64,000 nucleotides of DNA from NCBI RefSeq assembly GCF_014764365.1, contig NZ_CP061718.1, positions 620,001-684,000 of the forward strand, read 5' to 3'. The stretch is from Roseococcus microcysteis. Lineage in GTDB: Bacteria; Pseudomonadota; Alphaproteobacteria; Acetobacterales; Acetobacteraceae. Below the pieces are notes generated by a model. That model was not told the DNA's origin, made no database searches, and saw only the letters and a list, made by a program, of their open reading frames with translations. This document shows, one piece after another, positions 1 through 7,998 of this stretch (its first letter is position 1; each line of letters opens with the position of its first letter). A program made the translations under genes and the position numbers.

Positions 1-20
1 GCACGGCGGAAATCGGACAT
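1..20 (-). CDS. Start of an unidentified gene leaving the left edge
   Basis: An ATG on the minus strand (complement of 18-20) begins MSDFRR and runs off the window. A good Shine-Dalgarno sequence, AAGGAG on the minus strand, lies about 12 nt upstream inside the repeat arm at 24-37. Only six codons are visible, so no function can be given. It could be a chance ATG. Confidence 0.3.
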
Positions 21-23
21 GGG

Positions 24-159
24 GGGGTGAGACTCCTTCGCCGGAGCGGCGATCACGCGTCGCGCCGTCAACGTGCGGTGAAGTCCGGGGTTGCCGCCGA
101 AGCGTGAATCAGGCGTCCGCGCCCGAAGCGTGAATCACGCGCCCTAGGAGTCTCACCCC
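24..159. repeat. 108-bp segment bounded by perfect 14-bp inverted repeats, with an internal tandem repeat
   Basis: GGGGTGAGACTCCT at 24-37 is exactly inverted at 146-159. Between the arms, the 15-mer CCGAAGCGTGAATCA occurs at 97-111 and 123-137, a 26-bp period. The right arm contains the stop codon of the methyltransferase at 153-1046; the left arm contains the likely ribosome site of the gene leaving the left edge. The core GCGTGAATC recurs inverted in the duplicated repeat at 8951-9042, so it may belong to a dispersed intergenic repeat family. No coding potential is seen. Confidence 0.6.
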
Positions 160-1046
160 AGGCGGGCGAAGGTCAGCTCATGCTTGTTGTGGGCGCCGTG
201 GAACAACATGGCGCCCGGAATGGCCGCGAAATCCGCCACGATGGCGTGGTCGGTCGGCCCCTGGAACTTCACCGAGCAGACGATGTTCGTGGCCATGGGC
301 AGCCAGCGCCGCACCAGGGCCAGCAGGCGGGCGGGGTAGCAGATGACATCGCTGAACAGCCATTCCACCGGCTCGGGCTCGAGCGCGAAGGCGCTCTCCT
401 GCCGCCAGGTGACGCCGGGCATGGCCATCACGCGCGGATCGAGCGGCGCCTTGTCCACCGCCGTCACCTGCGCGCCGAGCTGGGCCAGCGCCCAGGTCCA
501 GCCGCCCGGCGAGGCACCGAGGTCGAGGCAGCGCGCCCCGGGCGCGGGGTGGCGGCCAAGCCGCGTCAGCGCCTCCCAGAGCTTCAGATAGGCGCGCGAG
601 GGCGGGCCCTCGCGGTCCTCCACGAAGCGCACGGCGCCGCCCGGAAAGGGCGAGGATTTGGTGGGCGAAGCCAGGATCAGCCCCGTCTCCAGCAAGGTCC
701 AGCCGCCCAGATGCCCGGTGGGCGCGGGTTCGGGGAAGACGAGCGGCCGCGCCTTCACCGGCGGCAGCCGCGCCTCGATGAGTGCCGCACGGCGATGATG
801 CAGGGCGGGCACCAGCGACCAGTTGCGCTGGATGGCGCGCAGCGCATCGGCGGCCTCCTTGATGGAGGCCACCGGAATTTCGCGCGGGGCATCCCAGACA
901 TCCAGCGCCCAGGCGGCGGGCGCCGGCGGGTCGGGCGAGAGGGCGAGGCGCCCATGCCAGCGCGTGACGGCGCGGCCGGAGAGGGCAAGCTCCTCCTCCA
1001 GCGCCGTCTCCAGCCCCTCATCGGCCAGGTAGGCGGCGCGGATCAT
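153..1046 (-). CDS. RlmM-like 2'-O-ribose rRNA methyltransferase (FtsJ fold)
   Basis: Predicted 297-residue SAM-dependent methyltransferase, cytosolic, resembling the 23S rRNA ribose methyltransferase RlmM. The N-terminal part (1-110) is the substrate-binding region of these enzymes; the C-terminal Rossmann domain carries LDLGASPGGWTWAL (about 174-187). A K-D-K-E tetrad typical of RrmJ/RlmM enzymes can be placed at K155, D233 (FSDVICYP), K260 (CSVKFQG) and E290 (KHELTF). The ATG at 1046 was chosen because MIRAAYLADEGLE is a natural N-terminus and overlaps the stop of the upstream DUF423 gene by 4 bp. It is shorter than the E. coli enzyme (about 366 residues), as I recall is common in alphaproteobacteria. 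The exact target nucleotide is inferred, not shown. Confidence 0.8.
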   Translation of the reverse strand: MIRAAYLADEGLETALEEELALSGRAVTRWHGRLALSPDPPAPAAWALDVWDAPREIPVASIKEAADALRAIQRNWSLVPALHHRRAALIEARLPPVKARPLVFPEPAPTGHLGGWTLLETGLILASPTKSSPFPGGAVRFVEDREGPPSRAYLKLWEALTRLGRHPAPGARCLDLGASPGGWTWALAQLGAQVTAVDKAPLDPRVMAMPGVTWRQESAFALEPEPVEWLFSDVICYPARLLALVRRWLPMATNIVCSVKFQGPTDHAIVADFAAIPGAMLFHGAHNKHELTFARLG

Positions 1047-1390
1047 GCGCGCGGGCTGCGCAGGGCGAGTGCCACCAATACGAGCCAGCCCGCCATCAGC
1101 GCGAAGCCGCCCAGCGGCGCGATGGGGCCGGGCGAGACGCCGGTGAAGGCGCGGAACAGCACGGCCCCCGAGAACAGCACCAGGCCCGGCAGCATGAGCG
1201 CCGCCACCGCCCGGCCCCGGGCGTCGTTCCACACGCCGAAGGCCAGCAGCGCCGGCGCGTGCCAGCCCAGGATCATGGCCACCGACTGCACCATTTCGCG
1301 CGCGTCGAGGGGCGCATGGGCGCCAAGAGCGGCCAAGGCGACCGCCGCGCAGCCCGCCAGGCCCGCCGCGCTGAACCAGAGTCTTTGCAT
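1043..1390 (-). CDS. DUF423 family small membrane protein
   Basis: 115-residue integral membrane protein of the DUF423/YgdD type, function unknown. Four hydrophobic stretches are visible, starting with MQRLWFSAAGLAGCAAVALA. The family-typical GAHAPLD segment follows the first helix, and FRAFTGVSPGPIAPLGG precedes the last. The ATG at 1390 puts the first helix at the N-terminus. It is cotranscribed with the methyltransferase downstream (ATGA overlap) and lies 8 bp from the endonuclease V gene upstream. Family membership is clear; nothing in the sequence gives a role. Confidence 0.85.
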   Translation of the reverse strand: MQRLWFSAAGLAGCAAVALAALGAHAPLDAREMVQSVAMILGWHAPALLAFGVWNDARGRAVAALMLPGLVLFSGAVLFRAFTGVSPGPIAPLGGFALMAGWLVLVALALRSPRA

Positions 1391-1398
1391 GCCCCTCT

Positions 1399-2100
1399 CT
1401 ACTGCGCGCCGGGCGGCGGCGCCATGGCCGCGCGGCGCGCCTGTCCGGCCCATTCATGCGCCGCACGCGTCGGCTCGGGCAGGCGGCGGCCGCGCAGCGT
1501 GGCCCGCACCCAATGCAGCGCGGTGTCGAGGCTGACACGGTGGCCGGGCGAGATGTGCAGCGGGTTGGCGCGCAGGCGGCTCCGCAGGAGGGCGCCCACC
1601 ACCTCGCCACGGTCCGTCACCTCGACCAGGGCGCCGGGCTCCTCGCCCAGCGGCGCCACGGGCTGGCCCACCAGCCGCGACTTCGCCACGCCGATGCTGG
1701 GCAGGTCCGTCACCACGCCCAGATGCGTGGCGATGCCGCAGCGGCGCGGGTGGGCGATGCCCTGGCCGTCCACCATCAACAGGTCCGGTGGCTCAGGGAG
1801 TTGCGCCAGCGCGGCCTGGATGGCCGGGATTTCCCGGAAGGCCAGCAGCCCGGTGATGTAGGGCATGGGCGCCGGCAGGCTCACCGCCGCGCGCGCCACG
1901 GGTTCCAGCGAGGGCCAATCCAACACCACCACCGCCGCATGCACCATGCGCGCCGGGTCGAAGCGCGAGGAGGAGACATCCACCCCCGCGATGCGCCGCA
2001 CCGCGCCCAGCGCATCCTCCCGCACCGCCCGCGCGGCCAGTTCCAACTGGCATCTACGCAGTTTCACGAGGTCGCTTCTGGGGGGTGCGCGGCTTGTCAT
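1399..2100 (-). CDS. nfi: Endonuclease V (deoxyinosine 3' endonuclease)
   Basis: 233-residue DNA repair enzyme that cuts one phosphodiester 3' to deoxyinosine in deaminated DNA, using Mg2+. The catalytic acidic residues sit in family context: D41 (AGVDVSSS), E90 (PYITGLLAFRE, with the wedge tyrosine Y81) and D111 (LLMVDGQGIAHPRRCGIA). Length matches the family (about 220-240). The ATG at 2100 was chosen because in-frame codons upstream do not resemble the family. It is first in a short minus-strand operon with the DUF423 and methyltransferase genes, divergent from the alcohol dehydrogenase that begins 52 bp away. Confidence 0.93.
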   Translation of the reverse strand: MTSRAPPRSDLVKLRRCQLELAARAVREDALGAVRRIAGVDVSSSRFDPARMVHAAVVVLDWPSLEPVARAAVSLPAPMPYITGLLAFREIPAIQAALAQLPEPPDLLMVDGQGIAHPRRCGIATHLGVVTDLPSIGVAKSRLVGQPVAPLGEEPGALVEVTDRGEVVGALLRSRLRANPLHISPGHRVSLDTALHWVRATLRGRRLPEPTRAAHEWAGQARRAAMAPPPGAQ

Positions 2101-2151
2101 GCGGACAAGGTGCAGTAGTTTCCAAGGCATCGCTGCACAAGACGGGAATGG

Positions 2152-3185
2152 ATGATGGCCGGAACGATGCGCGCGCTGCTGCTGCGCGAACATGGCGACC
2201 TCGACAAGCTCCAGGTGGTGGAAGACCACCCCATGCCGGTGGCCGATGAGGGGCATGTCGTCATCCGCGTCGGCGCCTCCTCCTTCAACTACCATGACGT
2301 GTTCACGGTGAAGGGCATGCCGGGCATCAAGGTGCCCATGCCGGTCGTGATCGGCCTCGACATGGCGGGGACCATCACCGAGGTGGGTGCCGGCGTCACC
2401 GGCTGGTCGGTGGGGACCGCGTGCTGGTCAACCCGCTGAACAAGAAGAAGGGGCTGATGGGCGAGATGCTCGATGGCGGCATGGCGCAATATTGCCGCGT
2501 CGCCGCCGACCAGCTCATCAAGATGCCCGCGGGCGTGACCTTCGCCCAGGCGGCCTCGCTGCCCGTGGCCTATGGCACGGCGCATCGCATGATCGTGACG
2601 CACAACACGATCAAGGCCGGCGACAAGGTGCTGATCCTCGGTGCCTCGGGCGGCGTGGGCACGGGCTGCGTCATCCTGGCCAAGCAGCTCGGCGCGCATG
2701 TCATCGCCTGCGCGGGCTCGGCCGAGAAGTGCGAGGCGCTGCTCAAGATGGGCGCCGACGAGGCCATCAACTACAATGAGGTGGACTTCTCCAAATGGGC
2801 CACCGAGAAGTATGGCAAGCCGCAGCGCCGCAACTATGAGGGCGGCGTGGATGTCGTCATCAACTTCACCGGCGGCGACACCTGGGCCAAGACGCTGCGC
2901 TGCGTGAAGCGGGGCGGCAAGATCCTGGTCTGCGGCGCCACCGCGGGCCACGACCCGAAGGAAGACCTGCGCTACGTCTGGTCCTTCGAGCTGCAGATCA
3001 TCGGCTCCAATTCCTTCTACGACGACAACCTGGCCGCGCTGATGGAGATGATCCAGGACGGGCGCATCGCGCCGGTTCTCGACAAGGTGCTGCCGCTCGA
3101 TGAAGCCGCGGAGGGTCTGCGCCTGATCCGCGACCGCGAGGTGCTGGGCAAGGTGGTGGTGCTGCCGAACGGAGACGAAGGATGA
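2152..3185 (+). pseudogene. MDR-family zinc-type alcohol dehydrogenase/quinone reductase, frameshifted near codon 88
   Basis: The reading frame starting MMAGTMRALLLREHGD matches the medium-chain dehydrogenase family to ...GAGVTGWSVG and then continues in another frame as RVLVNPLNKKKG to 3185. One extra G in the GGGG run at 2413-2416 would give VGDRVLVNP and a single protein of about 344 residues. The downstream part has the NAD(P) motif LILGASGGVGTG and a normal C-terminus. The cysteine cluster that binds structural zinc in classical members is not present after VNP, so zinc binding is doubtful. The gene overlaps the thioesterase by ATGA and heads a thioesterase/acyl-CoA-ligase operon, suggesting oxidation or reduction of an organic-acid substrate. 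It may be a true pseudogene or a homopolymer sequencing error. Confidence 0.85.
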
Positions 3186-3619
3186 GCGAGAAGAAGCCCC
3201 TCCCCACCCCCGCCGAGGTCGAGGCCATGCTGCTGCGTGGCCCCTACCACCAGTGGCTCGGCATCAAGGTGATCGCGGTTGGCGAAGGCACCATCGAGCT
3301 GAAGGCCACCTGGCGCGAGGAATGGGTGGTGAACCCCGACCGCCGCTACACCCATGGCGGCATCCTGGCCGCGCTGGTGGACCTGACGGCCGACTGGGCG
3401 CTGGTCTCGAGCACCGGGCGCGGCGTGCCCACCATCGACATGCGGGTGGACTATCACCGCGCCGCCATGCCGGGCGACCTGACCTGCAAGGGCAAGGTGG
3501 TGCGCGCGGGCGGGCAGTTCTCGGTGGCCGAGGCCTCGGTGTTCGACGGGGACGGCAAGCTCTGCGCCTCGGGCCGCGGCGTCTACCTCACGGCCCCCCC
3601 GGCCCCGCCGAAGGCATGA
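3182..3619 (+). CDS. PaaI-type hotdog-fold acyl-CoA thioesterase
   Basis: 145-residue thioesterase of the PaaI/YdiI hotdog superfamily, predicted to hydrolyse acyl- or aryl-CoA thioesters in the cytosol. The central helix signature YTHGGILAALVDLTADWAL (about 57-75) is typical, followed by the strands RVDYHRAAMPGDL and SVAEASVFDGDGKLCASG. Overlaps of 4 bp with both neighbours place it in one operon with the dehydrogenase and the acyl-CoA ligase, so it could release or proofread the CoA ester formed there. The substrate cannot be read from sequence. Confidence 0.88.
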   Translation: MSEKKPLPTPAEVEAMLLRGPYHQWLGIKVIAVGEGTIELKATWREEWVVNPDRRYTHGGILAALVDLTADWALVSSTGRGVPTIDMRVDYHRAAMPGDLTCKGKVVRAGGQFSVAEASVFDGDGKLCASGRGVYLTAPPAPPKA

Positions 3620-5112
3620 GCGGGTTCACGGCGCGCAACCTCGGCGCGCTGACGCCGGGCGATGTGGCGGGCGACAAGCCCGCCCTGGTCTTCCGGTCCG
3701 GTGGCGCCCGGCGCGTCGTGACCTATGCGGAGTTCGACGCCCTGGCCGATGCGGCCGGGCGTGGCCTGCTGCGCCGTGGCCTGGTCCGCGGCGACCGGTT
3801 GGGGCTGCTCGGCGCCAATTCGGTCGAGTTCCTGGCGCTGCTCTGCGGCGCCATGCGCGTGGGCGTGGTGGCGGTGCCGGTGAATTGGCGCTTCCCGCCC
3901 GAAACGATTGCCTATGTGCTGGGCAATGCGGAAGTCAGTCTGGTCGCGCATGACGCAGCCCTTGCCAACCAGGTGCCCGGTGGAATTCCCACCCTGCCCC
4001 TGGAAAGCCCTGATTGGCATGGATTTCTTGATGCGGGGGCATTGGACCCCGTCCTCCCCGCCCCGGCCGAGCCGGCGCTCTTCCTCTACACCTCGGGCAG
4101 CACGGGCAAGCCCAAGGGGGTGGTGCTGTCGCACCAATCCCATCTCTGGATCGTGGAACAACGCCTGAAGGCCGCGCCGCAGCGGGAGGAGCGTTTCCTC
4201 ATCGCGGCGCCCCTCTACCACATGAACGGGCTGGCGCTGGCGCAGCTGGCGCTGGCCGCGGGCGCCACCATCGTGCTGCTGCCGCAATTCCGCGAGGCCG
4301 ACTACATCCGCGCCATCGGCGAGGAGCGCTGCACCTGGCTCACCGCCGTGCCGCCCATGTTCGCCATGCTGCTGCGGGAGAAGGCGCTGCTGGCGGAGAC
4401 GGACACGACCAGCGTGCGCTCCATCCGCCTGGGCTCCGCCCCGGTCAGCGAGGCGCTGGCGGCCGCCATCAAGGCCGCCTTCCCCACCGCGCGCCTCATC
4501 AACGCCTATGGCACGACCGAGGCCGGGCCGGTGGTCTTCGGGCCACATCCCAAGGGCCTGCCCACGCCGCAGCTTTCCGTGGGCTACCCGCTGCCGGTGG
4601 TGGAGCTGCGCCTGCGCGCGCCCGATGGCACGCTGGGCGATGAGGGCGTGCTGGAACAGCGCACACCCGGCCTCATGAACGGCTATTTCAACCGGCCGGA
4701 CCTCAAGCCCCCCGTGACCGCGGACGGATTCTACGTCACGGGCGACGTGATGCGGCGCGATGCCGATGGCTTCTTCTACGTCGTCGGCCGGGCCGATGAC
4801 ATGTTCATCTCCGGCGGCGAGAACATCTTCCCCGGTGAGGTGGAGGCCGTCCTCGAACGCCACCCGGAGGTGGAGCAGGCCGCCGTCATCCCCGTGCCCG
4901 ACGACATCAAGGGCACCAAGCCCGTGGCCTTCGTGGTGCGCCGGCCGGGTGCGACGGTGGACGAAGCCACGCTCAAGGCCTTCACCCTGCGCCACGCGCC
5001 GGCCTTCATGCATCCGCGCCGGGTGTGGTTCCTGGAGGCGCTGCCGCTGGCGGGCACCAACAAGGTGGACAAGGCTATTCTACAGCGCAAGGCCGCGGAA
5101 ATATCGGCCTAG
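3616..5112 (+). CDS. AMP-binding acyl-CoA synthetase/ligase (ANL superfamily)
   Basis: 498-residue adenylate-forming enzyme that would activate a carboxylic acid with ATP and join it to CoA. Motifs in order are the P-loop YTSGSTGKPKG (158-168), NAYGTTEAGP, the hinge region YVTGDVMRRDADGFFYVVGR, the A8 segment DDMFISGGENIFPGEVE, and the catalytic lysine in TNKVDKAIL near the C-terminus. Length fits the medium/long-chain or cyclohexanecarboxylate-type ligases. The ATG at 3616 overlaps the thioesterase stop (ATGA). It is last in the dehydrogenase-thioesterase-ligase operon. Substrate is unknown. Confidence 0.9.
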   Translation: MSGFTARNLGALTPGDVAGDKPALVFRSGGARRVVTYAEFDALADAAGRGLLRRGLVRGDRLGLLGANSVEFLALLCGAMRVGVVAVPVNWRFPPETIAYVLGNAEVSLVAHDAALANQVPGGIPTLPLESPDWHGFLDAGALDPVLPAPAEPALFLYTSGSTGKPKGVVLSHQSHLWIVEQRLKAAPQREERFLIAAPLYHMNGLALAQLALAAGATIVLLPQFREADYIRAIGEERCTWLTAVPPMFAMLLREKALLAETDTTSVRSIRLGSAPVSEALAAAIKAAFPTARLINAYGTTEAGPVVFGPHPKGLPTPQLSVGYPLPVVELRLRAPDGTLGDEGVLEQRTPGLMNGYFNRPDLKPPVTADGFYVTGDVMRRDADGFFYVVGRADDMFISGGENIFPGEVEAVLERHPEVEQAAVIPVPDDIKGTKPVAFVVRRPGATVDEATLKAFTLRHAPAFMHPRRVWFLEALPLAGTNKVDKAILQRKAAEISA

Positions 5113-5218
5113 CTTTCCTACCAAATCAGATCGTGCAATAAAGGGTCTCGCGGCGGCGGGGCCCCTTGGCATGGTTCATGCCTACCTGGAGCCCCAAGCC
5201 GATCCAGGAGACTGCCCC

Positions 5219-6190
5219 ATGCTGCATCGCCGTTCCCTCCCCCTCCTCGCGGGGCTTGGCCTCGCCGCCCCCGGCATCGCCCGCGCCGCCTTTCCCGAGC
5301 GCCCGGTCACCATGGTCATTCCCTATGCCACCGGCGGCTCGGCCGATGTGCTGGGCCGGGTCATCGCGCCCGAGATGTCGCGCATCCTGGGCCAGACGGT
5401 GGTGGTGGAGCAGCGGCCGGGCGCCGGCGGGCATATCGGCGGCGCGCATGTCGCGCGCAGCGCGCCGGCCGATGGCTACAGCTTCGTCCTCGGCTCGGTC
5501 TCCAAGGCCACCGGGCCTTCCTTGCAGACGCTGAACTACGACCCGCTGAACGACCTGACGCCGCTGAGCGGCATCGGCGCCGTGCCCATGCTGCTGGTGG
5601 TCTCGCCGCAAGCCCCCTTCCAGAACCTGGGCGAGCTGCTGGCCGCCGCGCGGGCCCGGCCGGGCGAGATCAGCTATGGCTCCTCCGGCCCCGGCACGGG
5701 CAGCCACCTGGCCGGCGAATTGCTGGCGGCGGCGACGAACACCCAGCTGCTGCACGTGCCCTATCGCGGCTCGGGCGCGGTCTATCCGGACCTGATCAGC
5801 CAGCGCATCAACTTCCTGCTGGATGCGGCGGGCTCGGCCTCGGGCCAGGTGCGGGGCGGCGCGGTGCGGGCGCTGGGCGTGACCTCGGCGGCGCGCACCG
5901 CCGTCTTCCCCGACGTCCCGACCGTGGCCGAGCAGGGGGTGGCGGACTACGAATTCGGCCTGTGGCTGGGCTTCTTCACCCGTGCCGGCACGCCCCAGGC
6001 CGCCTTCCAGCGCCTGGAGGCCGCCTGCCGCGAGGCCATCGCCACCGCGGCCGTGCAGGAGCGCATGCGCCAGGCGCTGGTGGAACCCATTCCGACCGAC
6101 GCCGCGGGCTTCGCCGCCTATTTCCGCGCCGACGCGGCCCGCTGGGCGGAGCTGGTCCGCAGCGGCCGCCTGCGCCGGCTGGAGAGCTGA
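5219..6190 (+). CDS. Bug/TctC-family periplasmic substrate-binding protein
   Basis: 323-residue extracytoplasmic receptor of the tripartite tricarboxylate transporter (TTT) type. It starts with a signal peptide (MLHRRSLPLLAGLGLAAPGIARA). Mature-region hallmarks are FPERPVTMVIPYATGGSAD, VVVEQRPGAGGHIG and LLHVPYRGSGAVYPDLISQ. A GGAG ribosome site lies about 9 nt before the ATG. No TctA/TctB membrane genes are nearby; orphan receptors of this family are abundant in Betaproteobacteria and Acetobacteraceae. Ligand, probably a carboxylate, is unknown. It is convergent with the znuA-like gene 2 bp away. Confidence 0.9.
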   Translation: MLHRRSLPLLAGLGLAAPGIARAAFPERPVTMVIPYATGGSADVLGRVIAPEMSRILGQTVVVEQRPGAGGHIGGAHVARSAPADGYSFVLGSVSKATGPSLQTLNYDPLNDLTPLSGIGAVPMLLVVSPQAPFQNLGELLAAARARPGEISYGSSGPGTGSHLAGELLAAATNTQLLHVPYRGSGAVYPDLISQRINFLLDAAGSASGQVRGGAVRALGVTSAARTAVFPDVPTVAEQGVADYEFGLWLGFFTRAGTPQAAFQRLEAACREAIATAAVQERMRQALVEPIPTDAAGFAAYFRADAARWAELVRSGRLRRLES

Positions 6191-6192
6191 CT

Positions 6193-7080
6193 TTAGCCCG
6201 CCATGGCCCGGACCATCAGCCCGACATTGTGGCGCATCATCGCCTCATAGGTGGCGGCCGGGCCATCGGCGGCGGAAAGGGCGTCGGCGTAGAGCCGGCC
6301 CTGCACCGTCACACCCGCCTCGCGCGCCAGGCGTTCCAGCGTGGCGGGGTTGCTGATGTTTTCCACGAAGACGGCGGTGATGTTGTTCTCGCGGATCTGC
6401 CGGATGAGGCGCGCCACCTGCTGCGCCGAGGGCTCGGTGTTGCCGATGCCCTGGGGGGCGAGGAAGCGCACGCCATAGGCGGCGCCGAAATAGGCGAAGG
6501 CGTCATGGCTGGTGACGACGACGCGCCGCGCCTCCGGCACGGTTTGGATCTGGGCGCGCACCCAGCCATCCAGCGCCTCCAGCCGGGCTACGGCGGCCTC
6601 GGCGCGTTCGCGGTAATGGGCGGCGCCATCGGCGTCGGCGCGGGTCATGCCGGCCTCGATGTTGCGGATGTAGCGGGCGGCGAGGCGCGCATCCTGCCAG
6701 GCATGGGGGTCGTTGTGGCCGTGGTTGTGGCCGGGGCGTGGGGCCTCGCGCAGCAGCGTCAGGCCTTCCGTCGCCACCACCCGCGTGCCGCGGAAATTGG
6801 TGCTGCCCAGCAGGCGGTTGAACCAGTTGTCGAAGCCCGCCCCGTTGCGGATGGCGACATTGGCGGTGCGCACCGCCTCGGCATGGGAGGGGCGGGTCTG
6901 GAAATGATGCGCGTCCACATCGGGGCCGGCGATGACGCGCAGCTCGGCACGGTCACCCACCACCTGTTGGGTCAGGTCGCCCAGGATGGTGAAGGAGGCC
7001 GCCACGACGGGGCGCGACTGGGCGCGGACGGCGGTAAAGGGCAGCAGGGCCGGAAGGGCCAGGAGAAGGCGGCGGTTCAT
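6193..7080 (-). CDS. ZnuA/TroA-type metal ABC transporter substrate-binding protein
   Basis: 295-residue periplasmic metal-binding receptor (cluster A-I), probably for Zn2+ or Mn2+. A signal peptide covers residues 1-20. Candidate metal ligands in family positions are His in GPDVDAHHFQ (58-59), DPHAWQD (about 126) and TSHDAFAYFGAAYGV (about 190), with an acidic residue in the ENISNPATLERLA region. A short His-rich loop, PGHNHGHND (117-125), stands in for the longer loop of ZnuA. A GAGGTG ribosome site lies just before the ATG. No permease or ATPase gene is adjacent, so the partner transporter is elsewhere. The operator-like palindrome at 7094-7117 suggests Zur control, hence zinc. Confidence 0.85.
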   Translation of the reverse strand: MNRRLLLALPALLPFTAVRAQSRPVVAASFTILGDLTQQVVGDRAELRVIAGPDVDAHHFQTRPSHAEAVRTANVAIRNGAGFDNWFNRLLGSTNFRGTRVVATEGLTLLREAPRPGHNHGHNDPHAWQDARLAARYIRNIEAGMTRADADGAAHYRERAEAAVARLEALDGWVRAQIQTVPEARRVVVTSHDAFAYFGAAYGVRFLAPQGIGNTEPSAQQVARLIRQIRENNITAVFVENISNPATLERLAREAGVTVQGRLYADALSAADGPAATYEAMMRHNVGLMVRAMAG

Positions 7081-7093
7081 CGGGCACCTCGCG

Positions 7094-7117
7094 AGATAGG
7101 TATGTTATAACCTATCT
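7094..7117. promoter_or_regulatory. Zur/Fur-family operator-like palindrome upstream of the metal receptor
   Basis: AGATAGGT at 7094-7101 is perfectly inverted as ACCTATCT at 7110-7117 around an ATGTTATA spacer. The centre TATGTTATAAC closely resembles the TGTTATAACAT core of alphaproteobacterial Zur boxes. It lies 14-37 bp before the start codon of the ZnuA-like gene, where a repressor would block transcription. Zur rather than Mur or Fur is inferred from the core and the regulated gene. Confidence 0.65.
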
Positions 7118-7137
7118 GGACGGGGCGCCCCCGCAGG

Positions 7138-7890
7138 TCAACGCCGGAACAGCCGCCGCAGCCAACCGAAGAGCCCATCGCGGCGCGGCTGGCGGCGCTG
7201 GTGCGAGACATGCGGCCGGCGCGAGGGCGGCGGCAGGGCGGAGGCCACGCTGTGGCGGGCCGCGTCCTCGGCCTCGATCAGCCGCAACTCCAGGGCCAAT
7301 ACCTGGGCCACCGCCTCGGGCGGGTCGTCCTGCAACAGGGCGCGGGCGGTGTGGCCGGCATCCTCCCATTCCTCGGCGCGGCGCAGGGCGTCCACGACGC
7401 GGACGGTCTGCTCGGCATCCAGCGGCGGGCCGCTGCGCCAGAGTGCGACCGCCTCCAGCCGCCAGCTGCGCGCGAGTTCGGGACGGCCCAGATCATCGGC
7501 GGTCCAGGCGGCCTGGAGGGTGGCCTCGGCGGCGGCGTGCAGCGCGCCCGTCTCTTCCAGCACGAGCGCCCAGGCCAGGAAGCGCCGCGCCAGCGGCGGG
7601 TGCGAGGCATCGTTCAGCAGGGCGCGGTAATTCGCCCCGCCCACCGCCTGGGCCGCGGCCGGGTGGGCCTGGGTGATGTCCGGCGCCGAATATCCGCAAC
7701 TCGGGCATTGCTGCAGCCAGCGGCCCATGGTGGCGCGCAGCGGCTGGCCCGGCCGCAGGTCGAGGTCCGGCGCCTGCTCCGGCGCGGTGGCGCGGAACAG
7801 GGCCTGGCGGCTTTCGGTGCCGCAGACCGCGCACACGGCCCCCTGGGGTGCGGTGGACGCGGCGCTCTGGCCGGGTCGCGAAACTGGCAT
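7138..7890 (-). CDS. Hypothetical protein with a four-cysteine zinc-ribbon-like N-terminus
   Basis: 250-residue protein without recognised function. Two cysteine pairs, C20/C23 (VCAVCGTE) and C62/C65 (QCPSCGYSAPD), look like a split zinc ribbon, somewhat like the CPxCGY element of DUF2225 proteins. The middle (about 85-200) is alanine/leucine-rich helix of TPR-like character, and the C-terminus is very basic (HQRRQPRRDGLFGWLRRLFRR region). No signal peptide or membrane segment is seen. It is divergent from the iminopeptidase, 108 bp away. Codon use is like its neighbours. Confidence 0.7.
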   Translation of the reverse strand: MPVSRPGQSAASTAPQGAVCAVCGTESRQALFRATAPEQAPDLDLRPGQPLRATMGRWLQQCPSCGYSAPDITQAHPAAAQAVGGANYRALLNDASHPPLARRFLAWALVLEETGALHAAAEATLQAAWTADDLGRPELARSWRLEAVALWRSGPPLDAEQTVRVVDALRRAEEWEDAGHTARALLQDDPPEAVAQVLALELRLIEAEDAARHSVASALPPPSRRPHVSHQRRQPRRDGLFGWLRRLFRR

Positions 7891-7998
7891 AATGCTAAAC
7901 TAGGCAGTCCTGGGCCGAAGGCGAAGGGGGGAGAATGATGATCGGCGCAGATGGCCGAAGCCATTGCCCCGCGCGGCGCGGCGAAGGATAACTGTGGG

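Noticed and set aside
180-1535. Long plus-strand frames opposite the methyltransferase and endonuclease V genes
   Set aside because: Arg/Gly/His-rich low-complexity translations without family resemblance; antisense shadows of GC-rich genes. The same applies across the window.
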